A stretch of 64,000 nucleotides of DNA from Apostichopus japonicus (Eukaryota > Echinodermata > Holothuroidea > Aspidochirotida > Stichopodidae), in NCBI RefSeq assembly GCF_037975245.1, contig NC_092574.1:4892713-4956712 (forward strand), given 5' to 3'. The first letter of the stretch is position 1. Every line of letters begins with the position of its first letter. A program made the position numbers and the translations under genes. Shown one piece after another: positions 37,195-49,500 of the stretch. The notes beneath the pieces were generated by a model, which had not been told where the DNA came from, did no database searches, and saw nothing but the letters and a program-made list of their open reading frames with translations.

Positions 37195-37655
37195 TTGTAG
37201 CACTGCCAGACCAATCGGATTCATACAACACTCGTTCTTATAATATGTTACAAACACCTATGACCAGGACTTATATCATTCTCAGGTTAGATGTTCTGGT
37301 GTCGCCCTCTGGAATTCTCTAAGTGAAAACATAAGAAATAGCAAATCAATTTCATCTTATAACTTAAACATTATCTACTCAACGAATAATTTTCGTATGG
37401 TTCTGCCTTATTATGAGCATTGTATTTTACTGTTTTCTTAACCAGTTCTGTTAAACCCCTATGAGTATATTTTCTATTGTTTTTTCTTTTCTCTATATAA
37501 AATTGAATGTTTTCGTTTTACTTTGTAAGGGACCAGACACGAAACATTCTTTACTTCTGGTCCCGCAGCCTCATTGATATAACTTATCTATTAGAAATGT
37601 ACTTCATTGTGATTTAATGGCAGAAATAAAAGAAAAAAATTATATAAATAAAGGA
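37195..37655 (+). pseudogene. 3' end of a LINE-type retrotransposon (remnant)
   Basis: 37221-37238 reads SYNTRS. After a frameshift, 37295-37350 reads SGVALWNSLSENIRNSKSIS. These are the two signatures that close the reverse transcriptase ORF of CR1/Jockey-type elements (S-H/Y-NTR, then G..LWNSLP..IR..S). A non-coding 3' part follows with an inverted gggaccaga / tctggtccc pair and a tail gaaataaaagaaaaaaatta near 37621-37655. The frame is broken and only the last ~80 codons remain. Confidence 0.65.
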
Positions 37656-38739
37656 GTTGGGAATGGAGAGGGTGCAATCATGTGGTTGGGCCTAGTCAAA
37701 CTGTCCACACAGTAATCTCATAATACCATCATTGCCTACGAGCACTTTGTAGTGTTAACTTGAGAAAAGATCAATGTAGTCATACACGCCACAAACTGTA
37801 CAGTGTAACATGTTGTTTGTGTCGCACCTGTATGTTAAACAATACACAGACAGTAGAATATATGGTGTCTGTTTGCCATCTGTTGAGTATATGATCACCA
37901 ATAACTTCTTCTGTAGTTCCAAAGTTTGTATGCTCTCTACTAAGCTATGGTGGCATTCCCAATAAACACTTACTCAGAACTTGTCCATTCACTCTTCCTA
38001 TATATATATACTGGAGATCACATGTAGAAAAGTTTGTTCACCGCAGGTCAAATACTAGCTACAGTATTAAAGTGTGAGATTTGAATTATTGTACAGGTCT
38101 AACTTCCTGTTACTTGTACTTAAAGCTCAGGGAAGTGGTACATTAACTGAAACTTTCAGGAAAACATCCTTGATACAGTATGTGCAATTATGTGGAAAGC
38201 TAAAAGGAACTCAAATACAATACCTGTTTGCATGTACAGTAAGGTATAGTAAGGTACTACATATACTAGAGATGGTTTATCCGAGTGTAGTTGTAGACAA
38301 TCATCATAATTGTACTTTACTCATCCATGCTGTGAAACACCATTGACAGAGTAGTACGTACTGTAAGTATGCAGATCAACATACTGTACTGTACCTGCTT
38401 TGATGACTAGGTTCAGTCAAATCTGTTCCACAAATTTTGCAGCGGTTCTCACAATCATAGTCCCCCAGACTCCCCAGAAAAATCTGCGAAAAAATCCGCG
38501 GTTCGAAACAATACGGCCTGCACAGGTATTTCTGAATAAACAGAACTATGCAAGTACGTGAAGGCCTAAACTCCACAGGAGGAGCTCCCCGGTGGCCGTA
38601 AAAGCCCCAAAAAGACTTCCTGTGGAACCTCAAGGATAATGGGAACACAGGAGAGAAAGACCTAAACAGGTAGTAATCAGAAAAAGTTACGTGAAAGGTC
38701 TTAACGGTACAACACGTGCGTTAGTGTTGTAGGAGGGCG

Positions 38740-38784
38740 GTAAGTATTGTCGTTCGTATATACCCAAACCAGTGAGTTTTGGGG
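38740..38784 (+). repeat. Short dispersed hairpin motif, copy 1
   Basis: gtaagtattgtcgttcgta followed by cccaaaccagtgagttttgg. CCAAAC..GTTTTGG can pair around a 6-nt loop. Related copies are at 41573, 42554 and 54076. Confidence 0.6.
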
Positions 38785-41572
38785 TTTCCCCAGACTCTCT
38801 TGTTTCTTGAGTGACCCAGTAACCTTTTAACAGTGTTCAGCCCATGTGACCAGCCATGTGGACTCAACCAAGGCATACCATGTTCATCTGTGTCCCTGAT
38901 GGTTTTCTTGAAAATTTTCCCCTGTTTTTCCTGGAATTTTTTTCCCTGTTGTTCTTGGAATTCTCTCAAACTCATAGCATGCATGCTGTTACAAGTGATT
39001 GCCTTTGGCAAGTCTGGTTAGAGCTGCATTTTGAAATTTTGAAATATGATCTTGAATGGAGGATATCCGTAGTTACATTCATGTTTAGACATCAGCACTG
39101 AATTATGATGACACTGGGATGTTGGGGAAAGTGTTCTAAGGATGACATTCAGTTAAGAACTGAAACTGCGGCAGAACAAAGATGGTTTGAATTAAATGTT
39201 GAAATATATAGGATAATCAATGTACTTCATATTAACCACTGAGTAACTTATCAAGAATAGGGGTCTGCATACAATACTTAATACCTAGCTGATAGCAAAA
39301 AGCAGTGTGTGCCACAGTACAGTGCATGTACTAGTTGCTCATCAATTACCGATTTCCTGACCTGTCCTTCAAGAAGGGCCAGTTGAAAGAGAGCAGGATG
39401 TCGGTGGGTTAGATTTGCGTGAGCTCTCAGCTACATCTTTGTACTAAGTTGTGCACTGTCTTACCATACTGGATGCACCAGCAGCCTACACGTCCATAGA
39501 TCTGAATTGTCTGGAAATATAAAGTATAAAATGATTTAGTACTACCCCTTTTGTTATTTCAAACCAGTTCTGATCAATGGTTTGAACAAGAACCGTTTCT
39601 CTGTTTTGAACAAGCTGTGTTAGTAAACATAGGCAACTCTTACATTTCAGTTTATCAGTTCGCTTGGTACAGTATGTCTACAAATTTGTCAGACTTTTAC
39701 AGAAATAAGATAGTGTCATGATTGTGAAAACTGATACCAACATACCATCACATCAATACCGGAAATACTGATATTTCCCTTTCGTTTTTGCAAATTTTGT
39801 GATATGCAACCCGTGATAACAGACAGGCCCCTGGGCAGACAACACTTGCGCAGTTGTGCAGAATACATTCGTGCTGTACTTGCCATGCACCCTGCGCCAT
39901 GCACATGGAAAGTTGTTACCATGTGGTTACATTGAGATACTCTGTTGACATTTGACACCTACCACACAATATGTAACATAAAAGATAAGCATGCCCTTTT
40001 TAGAGGTGGCTACTTTTGGGCCAGCGGGGGCTATTTTATGAGTTAAATGTTCAACAATTTTATACAGAAAATCAATCATAAAAATGTGGGAAATGTGTGA
40101 TCTCTTCACAATTCTTTCTTTGCTGGGCTGGGCGCCCCGGGGAATTAAAACCTCTCCATTTTGCCGCCATTTATTTCACATATATTTGAGTATCGAGACT
40201 GTGTCTGTTTAGTGATCGTACCTACATATAGCCCCTTAACATAACATACTGTAGGCCATTACGAAAAAAGTTGAAAAACAGTAAATATTTGGCGGGAATT
40301 GCTGAAATTTAATGCACATGTATCTTTATTTGCATCAGTAGAAATTACAATGGGAAATATGCTAATAGCACATAACCCACGTTAATATACACACTACAAT
40401 TGTGGCAATGGCTGAAATATGGCACTGATGAAATATCCCAGAACGGGTACATCGAATACAACATCAACACTTTCGGGACTCAAACTGTATTCAAACAGAA
40501 ATAATTTGAAAATAACTACTGATTTGATACTGTAACTGAAATAAGTAATGACATATAGTGACACAATACTGGGGACAATTTTGCTCACAGTTTCCTTTTT
40601 TCCAATTTTATTTTTCTCCTCACTAAGTTTTTCAGAGGGCTGTTTTGACAAAACAGGGCAGATCGCCCGTGGCCTCGTGTCTTTTTGAAGCTGGGAAGGA
40701 TGCATGTTGTTCGCTTTATGTACTTGCCTTATACTTTTGGATCATTCGGATGTGGCTTTTTATGTCATGTGTTTCTGTCATCTTCTGGTTTCTTGATTTT
40801 ATTTGCAAGATACTTTCCTGGTTCTACTCTCCTGCGTACAGTTTAACTATTTATTAACAAATTGTAACTGTAAAAGTACCGTTGTATCCTTGAAGTCGCA
40901 TTCGCCTTCAAGACAAGCGAAAAGCAATGAGGAATCTACAGTACCTAGCTCATTGAATGCTTAGGCTTGGACCCCGCAGACACTGATTAGCAAAACAGGT
41001 GTTCATGTTACAAACCTGCCATTGTTCTAGACATTGGACTGTTTCCAAACATAGCGCACATAAATATTTAGCATTTAGCAAATGAACTGTGAATGATATG
41101 ATTGGTTAGTATGGACTTGAGTCATTATTAGACAGTATTTTCTTCAATTTCTCGTCTTTTCCGTCCACGGAGAACCTCGCTGAGAAGGTGTAGGAAATTA
41201 AGTAGAAAACTAAAACATGGCTGGTTTCCAGCAATTACGTACAGTACATTTGGCAATGCTTAACTTTATGGTAATGTTTGAGAATAGCAGTATTTTTTGG
41301 GTATATCGGTAATACATGTAAGTCAATACCATCAGTATGACTATGATCTCGATACCGACTATATTCGAATATATCGGTATACCGCCGGACCTTAGTACAT
41401 TACAATTAACAAACTATTTCATTCTGAGATTTTTGTTGTCAGTCAACTTTTCCCTTCGATACATGTCACAATCAAATCATAAGAAAAGTTTACGGTCTGT
41501 GTATGCATCATAGTTAAAAAAACCTACTTACTGGGGGGGCATAGCAATTGTGGTGAGGAGACAGGTAAGCGA

Positions 41573-41604
41573 GTCACTCGTAAATATATAAACCAGTAAG
41601 TTTT
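41573..41604 (+). repeat. Short dispersed hairpin motif, copy 2 (decayed)
   Basis: aggtaagcgagtcactcgta followed by aaccagtaagtttt is a decayed copy. Confidence 0.4.
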
Positions 41605-42025
41605 ATCACTTACACAAGCTATCAAGTGGCAATTCTAAATATAGGTGAGGTGAACGTTCTAACGTTGTACTGGTTAAGTTTTTTTTTCTGTTTTGCACTA
41701 TATTCAACATACGGTTTATAGAGAACAGTACCCTCACTTTACAGTAACTTTACTGTTTGTACATGTCCTTGTGTACAGTAGTTGTTGCAGTAATGATGCC
41801 TGTGCGTTCGTGCAACACAATACGCCTAAAGGTTGTGTACATAATATCTTTGCACTAATATCAATTGTGGAATAGGACGGTGTATATATATACTAACAGT
41901 GCTATGATAGAGCTCAGATTGTGAACAGTAGAAAATGTGTCGTGTGTTAACCATGCTCCTAGCCTTTGTGGGCGAGATTAATTTTCATGTGTTTTTCTCC
42001 TCCTCCTACTCCTCCTCACTTACAG

Positions 42026-42103
42026 ATATGAAGAAGCGATGTATGAGAAGGTGACACGCAGAGAATGGAAGAAAGTCTATCACATGGGGCCTATAGATGC
42101 ATG
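42026..42103 (+). CDS. ST6GALNAC5-like: Gene B exon 1 (5' UTR end and start codon)
   Basis: A strong pyrimidine tract and cttacag (ending 42025) precede the exon, and donor gtaaag starts at 42104. The frame needed by the next exon (phase 0) has an in-frame TGA at 42044-42046 and the first ATG after it at 42065. The coding part is therefore MEESLSHGAYRCM, with the second Met as the last codon of the exon, immediately followed by AKQYAVFFLV of exon 2. A short Ser/Glu tail before a membrane anchor fits a type II Golgi enzyme. The acceptor before it implies an upstream non-coding exon that I could not locate. Another frame of the same exon is open to a stop at 42104-42109, so the assignment rests on frame agreement and context. 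Coding begins at 42065. Confidence 0.6.
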
Positions 42104-43612
42104 GTAAAGTGAACACCGTTGACAAATTGTATTTGCCTCCTCCAAGTTAAAATATTTATGGTTATTCTTAAACCCATGTCAGATGTCAATCCTTAGATGT
42201 TCCTCATGTTGGTTACAAAGTAGTTCTTTGAATGCACAGCACATTTAATTTAAATATTTTGAGTGAACCTGGTTGGATTTGGTCGGATCTCCATTAACCA
42301 TTTAAGCATGGCGCCTCCAATGTCCTACTTTAAGGTCAACACCTACTACTTCTACCTTCCAATTCTACCGTTCTTAAGGCTTGCGAGCATATCAGTAGGA
42401 CTGTGGGTAGATTCAAAAGGAGGAAAAAGTAGGTGTTGAACCTAAAGTAGGTCTGGCAGGGGTTCGGGTGGAGGGGGGGGGGGGAATTGGGGCTAAAATG
42501 TTACCAACTGTTTGTAGGCTATGTAGATTAAGTGCATAAGTAGAACAGAGGCAGGTAAGTATCGTCGTTCGTAAATCCCCAAACCAGTGAGTTCTGGGTA
42601 ATCGACACATGTGAAGAGCCCTTGAGTTTGACCTCGACAATATTGTCATAAACACAAGATCTGCAAAGACTTTTAAAAAGGGAGGAAGTACAGTAAATCA
42701 AAGACCATCGTTCATATACCTGTAGTTCAAGCCGGCAAATGAGAATTCTTTTTATTTGAGTCATTTTGTTGCTATTCTTTACCTCTTCAATAGCTGTAGA
42801 GTGGGCAGCTGGGTGCATCAATAGCTATGCAAGTGTGTTAACTGGTCATGCGTGATTGGCAGAATGGCCGAAAAATTGTTTGCGTCTGTTAGCAGTATTG
42901 TTGGTTCAAAAACTGTTTGCATTTAGAAAAAAAGGAAAAAAAAAGAGGGTTAACAGCGAAGGATATCAAGCACTTTACTAACTGTACAGTATAATGTATA
43001 TTATATATAATATAGTTTGTAGTATAAAAAACACAGACCCCATTACTAACAGGAAGGGCTGTGTTGGAAAAGTCTCCGCCACATCGCCAACTCTTCGTCG
43101 GGAGGTTGCAGACACATTGTACAGTGTTGCACTTTGGATCCCTATAAGTTGGAAAATTACAGAAGAGAGATCTTTTTAAATAACTAGTGGGAACTTTTTG
43201 GCGATCTGATTGTACTCATTTGAACTTATTGTTGGAAGTTTTGATTGCATTGCTTGCCTGTCCTATAGTTTCACACAGGGCAGCATGTGCTAGTGCTGCT
43301 ATTCATATATTTGCAACAATGACTGATAATGCTAAGCCAAAAGACTTCCCTCAAGTCAGCTGTGAATCCAATAGCGTAAGATTGTTTACCATGATTTTTA
43401 TGTTGAAGACAGAATCTTCATTTGGTTCAGCTTTATTCTGCCATGGAAGCATGGAATGGCATTTTTTATTTTTATTTTGGCTACATGATTTGTAAACCGC
43501 CATACATTTATTTTTCTTGTTTTCTATGGTTTTGGTACATTGATACATGATTTTCCAGTGTCAAATATATATATTTTTACATAGTACATTGTCTTTTTCT
43601 CTCTCTTGACAG
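42104..43612 (+). other. Gene B intron 1
   Basis: A 1.5-kb phase-0 GT-AG intron. It contains hairpin motif copy 3 and 12 G at 42473-42484; otherwise nothing recognised. Confidence 0.6.
42554..42598 (+). repeat. Short dispersed hairpin motif, copy 3
   Basis: ggtaagtatcgtcgttcgta followed by ccccaaaccagtgagttctg is close to copy 1. Confidence 0.6.
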
Positions 43613-43873
43613 GCCAAACAGTATGCTGTGTTCTTCCTAGTCTTATACACATTTCTGATGGGATTTGTGTTCCTCTCTTACCTGTACACTCTTGATATAT
43701 CAGGGAGCAATAAAGCCCCAGCTGATGATGTTATCATCCTCCATAAAAGTTCAGTCGTAAAGTACAAAGATTCCTCATTCGATGAGGGAAAACTTTTAGT
43801 CAAAATTAGCTTTCATCAGCCTGGAAAACCGGCCGCTGTTTTGGAGCATTACAAATCAATGAGGACCGGTGAG
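43613..43873 (+). CDS. ST6GALNAC5-like: Gene B exon 2, membrane anchor and stem
   Basis: Acceptor cttgacag ends at 43612 and donor gtaagt starts at 43874; both boundaries are phase 0 (87 codons). It begins AKQYAVFFLVLYTFLMGFVF, followed by LSYLYTLDIS. This is a ~20-residue hydrophobic anchor, after which comes a polar stem (SGSNKAPADD, HHSS-type polar residues, KISFHQPGKP) ending RTGE. A one-pass anchor near the N-terminus is the expected type II topology of Golgi sialyltransferases. A 29-bp minisatellite starts about 20 bp past the donor. Confidence 0.8.
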
Positions 43874-43889
43874 GTAAGTCAAGATGCTA

Positions 43890-45720
43890 CACTGCGGGAC
43901 GGGTTATGGTATTAATTACGCTGCGGGACGGGCTATGGTATTAATTAGTGTTTGCACGGGTTATCTGGGTACCCGCCCGACGTGATACTACCCGGTTCCT
44001 AATTTATTACCCGAATCCTAAGCAAAGTGATTTAAAAAAAAAAAAAAAAAAAATTGGCAAACCGACGGTTAGGCAGATTTCCCATTGACTTAGTGTGGTG
44101 TTAGGCTACAATGTGGTCGAAGATAACAGCAATAACGAAGGGGCCCGCTCGACGCGATACTACCCGGTTCCTAATTTATTACCCGAATCATACGCAAAGT
44201 GTGATTGTTTAAAAAAAAAATTGCAAACCGATGGTTAGGCTGATTTCCCATTGACTTAGTGTGTTGTAAGGCTACCATGTGTTCGAAGATAACAGCAATA
44301 ACGAAAGCTTTCCATAGATATCTTATAACTGCGTCACAATTTCAGCTATTAAACAGGTGGCTAGGCTAGACTACCCCCATTGACTTAGTGTGGTGTTAGG
44401 CAACCATGTGGTTGAACGTAACAGCAATAACGAAAGTATTCCATGGATGTCTTATAACTGCGTCACAACTCCAGCAAATAAACAGATAGTTAGGCTTAGC
44501 TAGATTTCTCATTGACTTAGTGTGGTGTTAGGCTACCATGTGGAAGAAATTATTATATATTCATTCGTTTATCTTCAAAGAAGGAAAGGCTGACAAGGAA
44601 TTTTACGTGATGTTTATGGATTATAGACGGGATAACTAAAAAATAGTAATCGCAAGTGGCTTTTTACTAATCGTTCATTACAAATGCGATCAAATTGCGC
44701 GAATCGCACAATCTCGCGGCTAATGCGAACCCTGGGCATAATAGATAGTAGTAGTATTAAAAACTGTTTAAGAGCTAAATTGGATATTTATATGGTTTGA
44801 TCCAATAGACGTGCACGAGCTAGCATAAGCAGCGGCGGCAGTGCGATGTTAGTAGTAATGCTAATTATAATTAAATAATTAATTTATTAACAAGTTAATG
44901 AAAGAAACAGAAGCAAATAAAAATTATTGATGGAGGATTTATACTTATCTTACACCTACGTATTTGAACATGAAAACATTGTCAGTAGAGAATATAATGC
45001 ATTTATTATAGCATCCAATATGTAATTTCTTGAAAATCGTGATACACGCGGGTAAACAATTTTTTTCGGGTACCCGGATACCCGACGGGTAACGGCCCTC
45101 AGGTACCCGGTTCCCGATTTTTGGACCTGTGTAAACACTAGTATTAATTACGCTGCGGGACAGGTTATGTTATTAATTACGCTGCGGGACGGGTTATGGT
45201 ATTAATTACACTGCGGGACGGCTATGGTATTAATAACGCTGCGGGATGGGTTATGGTATTAATTACGCTGCGGACGGGCTATGTTATTAATTATGCTTCG
45301 GGACAGGCTATGGTTTTAATTACGCTGCAGGACGGGTAATGTTATTAATTACGCCGGGGACGGGCTATGGTATTAATTACGCTGCGGGACGGGGTATGGT
45401 ATTAATGACGCTGCGGGACTGGTTATGGTATTAATTACGCTGCGGGACGGGTTATGGTATTACGCTGTGGGACGGGCTATGGTCTTAATTACGCTGCAGG
45501 ACGGGTAATGGTATTAATTACGCCGGGGACGGGCTATGGTATTAATTACGCTGCGGGACGGGCTATGGTATTAATTACGCTGCGGGACGGGTTATGGTAT
45601 TAATTATGCAGCGGGATGGGCTATGGTATTAATTATGCTGCGGGACGGGTTATGGTATTAATTACGCTATGTGATGGGCTATGGTATTAATTACGCTGCG
45701 GAACGGGCTATGGTATTAAT
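43890..45720 (+). repeat. 29-bp minisatellite split by a transposon
   Basis: The unit is 29 bp (tattaattacgctgcgggac then gggctatgg). About two units lie at 43890-43945 and about 20 at 45141-45720, with the hAT-like element 43946-45140 between. The array begins only ~20 bp after the exon 2 donor. Some units are shortened (45460-45480), showing unit-level deletion. Confidence 0.9.
43946..45140. mobile_element. hAT-like element inside a minisatellite, 1,195 bp
   Basis: GTATTAAT flanks it exactly (43938-43945 and 45141-45148), an 8-bp duplication of the minisatellite unit. The left end is TAGTGTTTGCACGGGT; the right end, complemented, is TAGTGTTTACACAGGT. Both ends are followed by GGGTACCCG-rich sequence typical of hAT termini. 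The interior holds about four decayed copies of a ~130-160-bp repeat (cattgacttagtgtggtgtt, aacagcaataacgaaag). It has no transposase. Confidence 0.85.
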
Positions 45721-46098
45721 TTGATGCCTTGTGTCTCCTGTATCAACTTTTAAGCTTTTTCAAGCATTGTGTTTTATTATGACATAAGTTGCTCTCATTG
45801 AAACCTGGCTTTGGCAATGACCATTATTGATTTAGGGGGGTATATATTTGTGCTATAAGAAAAAGAAAAGACATAGTTAAGATGCATTAGTGGGGGAAAT
45901 AGCTTCTCCTTTTTATTTTGGTATGAAATTTTTAATATCCTGTAGTTAGATATTTTGTCGTGGTTATTAGACATGTGCTCCATCATTCCCTCGATGTAAA
46001 ACTTTCTTATGTTGTGCTCTCATAGCATTCTACCTTGTGGATTGGTCATGTTGTTTGATCATGTTTTATTTCTCTTCTCCATCCAATTCTTTCCACAG

Positions 46099-46505
46099 AC
46101 ACTGAAAAAGCGTTGTAAAAAATGTGCGTTAGTCTCGAGCAGCGGACAGATGTTAGGAAGCAAGTTAGGAAAAGAAATTGATTCGATGCCGTGTGTTATA
46201 CGAATGAATGCTTCCCCCACTGAGGGTTATGAGGAAGATGTAGGGGCAAGGACTACAGTGCGTGTGGTGTGTTATATGACATCAGAGCCTCTCGTAGCGG
46301 ACTCAGAAAAATTATTAATCCAAGAACGCAACAAAAGTCTAGAAAAAGTGCTATTATTCGGATTGAACACACCCAATCATAAATGGGCCTTGAATAAGAT
46401 CGAGTCACTTTTAGTCCAATATCCAGAAACACAATTTTATTCCTTGGACGAAGTAGGGGAAATGGAGTCGGACCTCATCTTTGAAAAAGAAACCGGTAAA
46501 CCAAA
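46099..46505 (+). CDS. ST6GALNAC5-like: Gene B exon 3, sialylmotif L
   Basis: Acceptor ttccacag ends at 46098, and donor gtgagt starts at 46506. Entry phase is 0 and exit phase 2 (135 codons plus 2 nt), one codon longer than the gene A counterpart. CKKCALVSSSGQMLGSKLG followed by EIDSMPCVIRMN and VGARTTVRV is the CMP-sialic-acid-binding motif L. The following stretch includes LLFGLNTP and a sequon NKS, then reaches a variable acidic region (EVGEMESDLIFE) before motif S in the next exon. Confidence 0.9.
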
Positions 46506-49500
46506 GTGAGTATGCTCTTACCTTAATTTTGCAATAGTTTTGTGAGTGAGCAAAGAGATTTGATATGTTTTACACGTATTTGGGGTTTATAAGTTAAAAA
46601 AAAGAAATCCCACTGTTCCATACAGACAATAGGATGTCCCTTCTAAAGGAAATCAAAGAAATTTATAACACAGAGCTTATAAAACAGAGCAAATAGATCC
46701 AACTGCCAGCTTAATATTAGCTGGTTGTTGAGATCAAAAAATTTACAGTTTATACACTTTATCTTGGATGAATTCATTGTGCAATAATGCATGCTGTCAT
46801 TCATGAACTACACAAACAGTATGGTTTTCTTGTTCTTCAAACTTGAATAAATAACCTTGCAAACATAATGCAGTTGTGTGAGAGGATGTTATTTTATGTT
46901 TGATGATGTGTGACGAAGTGACTTAGTCACAACTGATCAGTGGTTTCACTTCCTCGTTGCATCAGTGAAATGAATGGAATGTAGTAATGTCACTAGAGAA
47001 ATAAAGCTTGTGTCCCCATCGAATGCCAATTGTACTACGGGTTTGTTCCTCAAATTGGAAACAAGTTTGCTTCCTGCCTGACGCAAGCAATGTGAAGATT
47101 TTGCGCCCCAAAACGTAGCGTCCCAGACTTAGAATCCTGCGATCCTAACAATGCTGGAACACAAAAAGCAGTTTAAAGTGTTTGCGCATGTATGACATCA
47201 CATATTATGGCACAATGTATTTATCTCAATAAAGTAAATTTGCATTTTCTTTAAATCTCTGCTATGGAATGAGTTATCTAGAGGGGGTGGGGTGGTGGGG
47301 GTTAGAGCAGTGTGGTTCTTTTTACTTGCCCTGTGATATAATTTTTTGTTTAAAGTTTTAGACTTTGTTATCCCTTTAAATTAAAGCAGAGCTGTATTAT
47401 ATACTATAATTAGCCCCAATTTAACTTGTTTTGATGCTACTCATAAGATAGAATAAATATTGTATTTTTCCCACAGTGATTATTGGTCATCGTAATTCTG
47501 TTAATTACCATTGTTTGCAGTCAGCTCATTGTAACCTTCGGTCAATCCCATATACAGTAAGTCCTGTCGAACAAAAAAAATCAGTGCACGAAGTATAGTA
47601 CTAAAAAACACTGCCAAACTAAAAATAACCAATTATCCTAATTTGTGATCCCCTTTTTGTCATTTACTTAGGAAAGATTGTTAAAGCTGTAAATCAGATA
47701 TTCCTGGAAGGTTTCTGGTTTAAAGGAAATGAGTATATTTGCCCTAGTTAAATTAAAGGGGATTCAAAAAGGTGCATCCCCTGACATCAAGAGCTCATGT
47801 GTGTGTCTTGAGTGCGCAGGAACCTGTGCATTAGTGGTGATGGCAATCATGATATCTGTATACATGTGTGTTTGTGTGGTGTTTGTGTGTACATGTGATG
47901 CTGTGGCTCGTTAACAGGATATCTCCCACACATACGCATCTTGCATGAACTAAAAACTTGGTATTTTAGATGCCTCTTCTAGGCTGGTTTCGATACTGGT
48001 CTCCATACCCACGCAAACAAGTAATAGTCAAAAAACTTGTGAAACAGGGAGATACCTCATCAGCAGAGGGCCAGCTATGAGTTTTGGTTTTTTTTTTTCA
48101 TTCTTCTTCTCAAAACTATGTTTCTGTCAGTACTTTTCTATCCATTCTTTTTCGTGAAGAAATGGTTTTCAACTGCATGTACGTAAAAATCAATACAAAC
48201 ACTAGCAACGTTCCCTCTTGCCCGAGTGGAAATGATAAATGCTTGTAGTTTGTATGGACTAAGGCTTGATGTGCCAAATGGTATTTTCATGTCATCATAA
48301 ATTAACAAAGTCTTGGAAATGTCAATCCCGGGAAATAGCTTCATGTCCATTTTGACTGTGCAGTAATACTTGGCATTCTGCCCTTAATGTTATGAAAGTG
48401 AACAAGCAGCATCTAAACAGAATCTTCTGGCCCATAACATTTCTTGTTGTAGATGTGCCCTGCCTCTTTGGAGATAAATTGCAGGTTGTTGGCAACTATT
48501 GGCATATATCTTAAAAGGATTGTCTGGTGGGCCAAAGAAGTTACCTTAAAAAATTATAAATAATTTTCCACACATGTTGTCAAAGTATGAGAACGCTAAT
48601 GTTGCGTTTGACAGAGAAACAATTTTATAATCGTTAAGGATGGACATTACCAATATGATTTGAACAGTACAAAATGTGACGTCATCTACGCTAATGCAGA
48701 TTGCGACATTAACCCACGCCTCGTACAGTACCTACAGTAATCACAACAAAAACCGTGTTTGTATACAGATTAATTTCTTCCTTAATTTTTGATGAAATTT
48801 CTTATATATTAGATACATTTTCCAAAACTCCTGAAGCCCCGATATATGTAGTAGATCTGTGGTTTCGTGGTCCTTTTGTAACACAAGATAAGTTTTAACA
48901 GCAGACTCTTTGTTGTTTATACATCGTGCTATCCAGCTCCAACGCCAGGAATTTTTCGCATGTATGCTACTCTAACGTTTACAATCGGACAGTTCTACAA
49001 AGCCTAAGCTTCTCTGTACTACATTCTGCTGTGACATCGTTTCCGCCAAGTTTCATCTTTCGGTGTAACAAATACTTTCAAGTTTCCTTTACTGTAAATT
49101 TGATCCGTGAATTTTATTTCAGTGATTTTGAAGAACAGTTTATGAACTGTTGTTTGAGTGTTAGAGTAAATTATGTGCAACGCTATACGTATGTACCAAC
49201 CGGGCATGGTACAGTAGCCAATATATGTTCGCATTATGTACGTTATATAGGCAGTTATATAAGCACAGTTTGTACCAATTGTTGAATTGAGTATATCATT
49301 TTAACTAAATATGCAGGTAGAATCCACCTGATAGCTCACAGCAAAGTAGTAATGGGCCCGCATATATAATTTAAATGCATTAACTAACCAATTTTTCTCT
49401 GTAAACTGAAATCATCAGCCACGTATCGGTAATATCATTTACATTCTTTCAGAAGTTCAGAACGTCATTGTGTCTAGTGAGCTTTCACAAACGAGTATAA

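Larger units (their letters stand above)
37656..42025. other. Upstream flank of gene B
   Basis: No coding gene recognised. Two copies of a short hairpin motif are present (38740-38784 and 41573-41604). A non-coding first exon and the promoter of gene B should lie here or further left, but no start site could be placed. Confidence 0.35.
43874..46098 (+). other. Gene B intron 2
   Basis: A 2.2-kb phase-0 intron (gtaagt to ttccacag). Most of it is the split 29-bp minisatellite and its hAT-like insertion; 45721-46098 is unremarkable. Confidence 0.8.

Noticed and set aside
38376-38648. Minus-strand frame with C-x4-C-x2-C (CENRCKICGTDLTE), zinc-finger-like
   Set aside because: Only one half of a possible finger, no exon structure and no similarity I can name.
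42026-42112. Alternative reading of exon 42026-42103 as a terminal exon (YEEAMYEKVTRREWKK... then a stop)
   Set aside because: No upstream exon of a matching gene was recognised, while another frame joins perfectly to the anchor exon of gene B and has an upstream in-frame stop.
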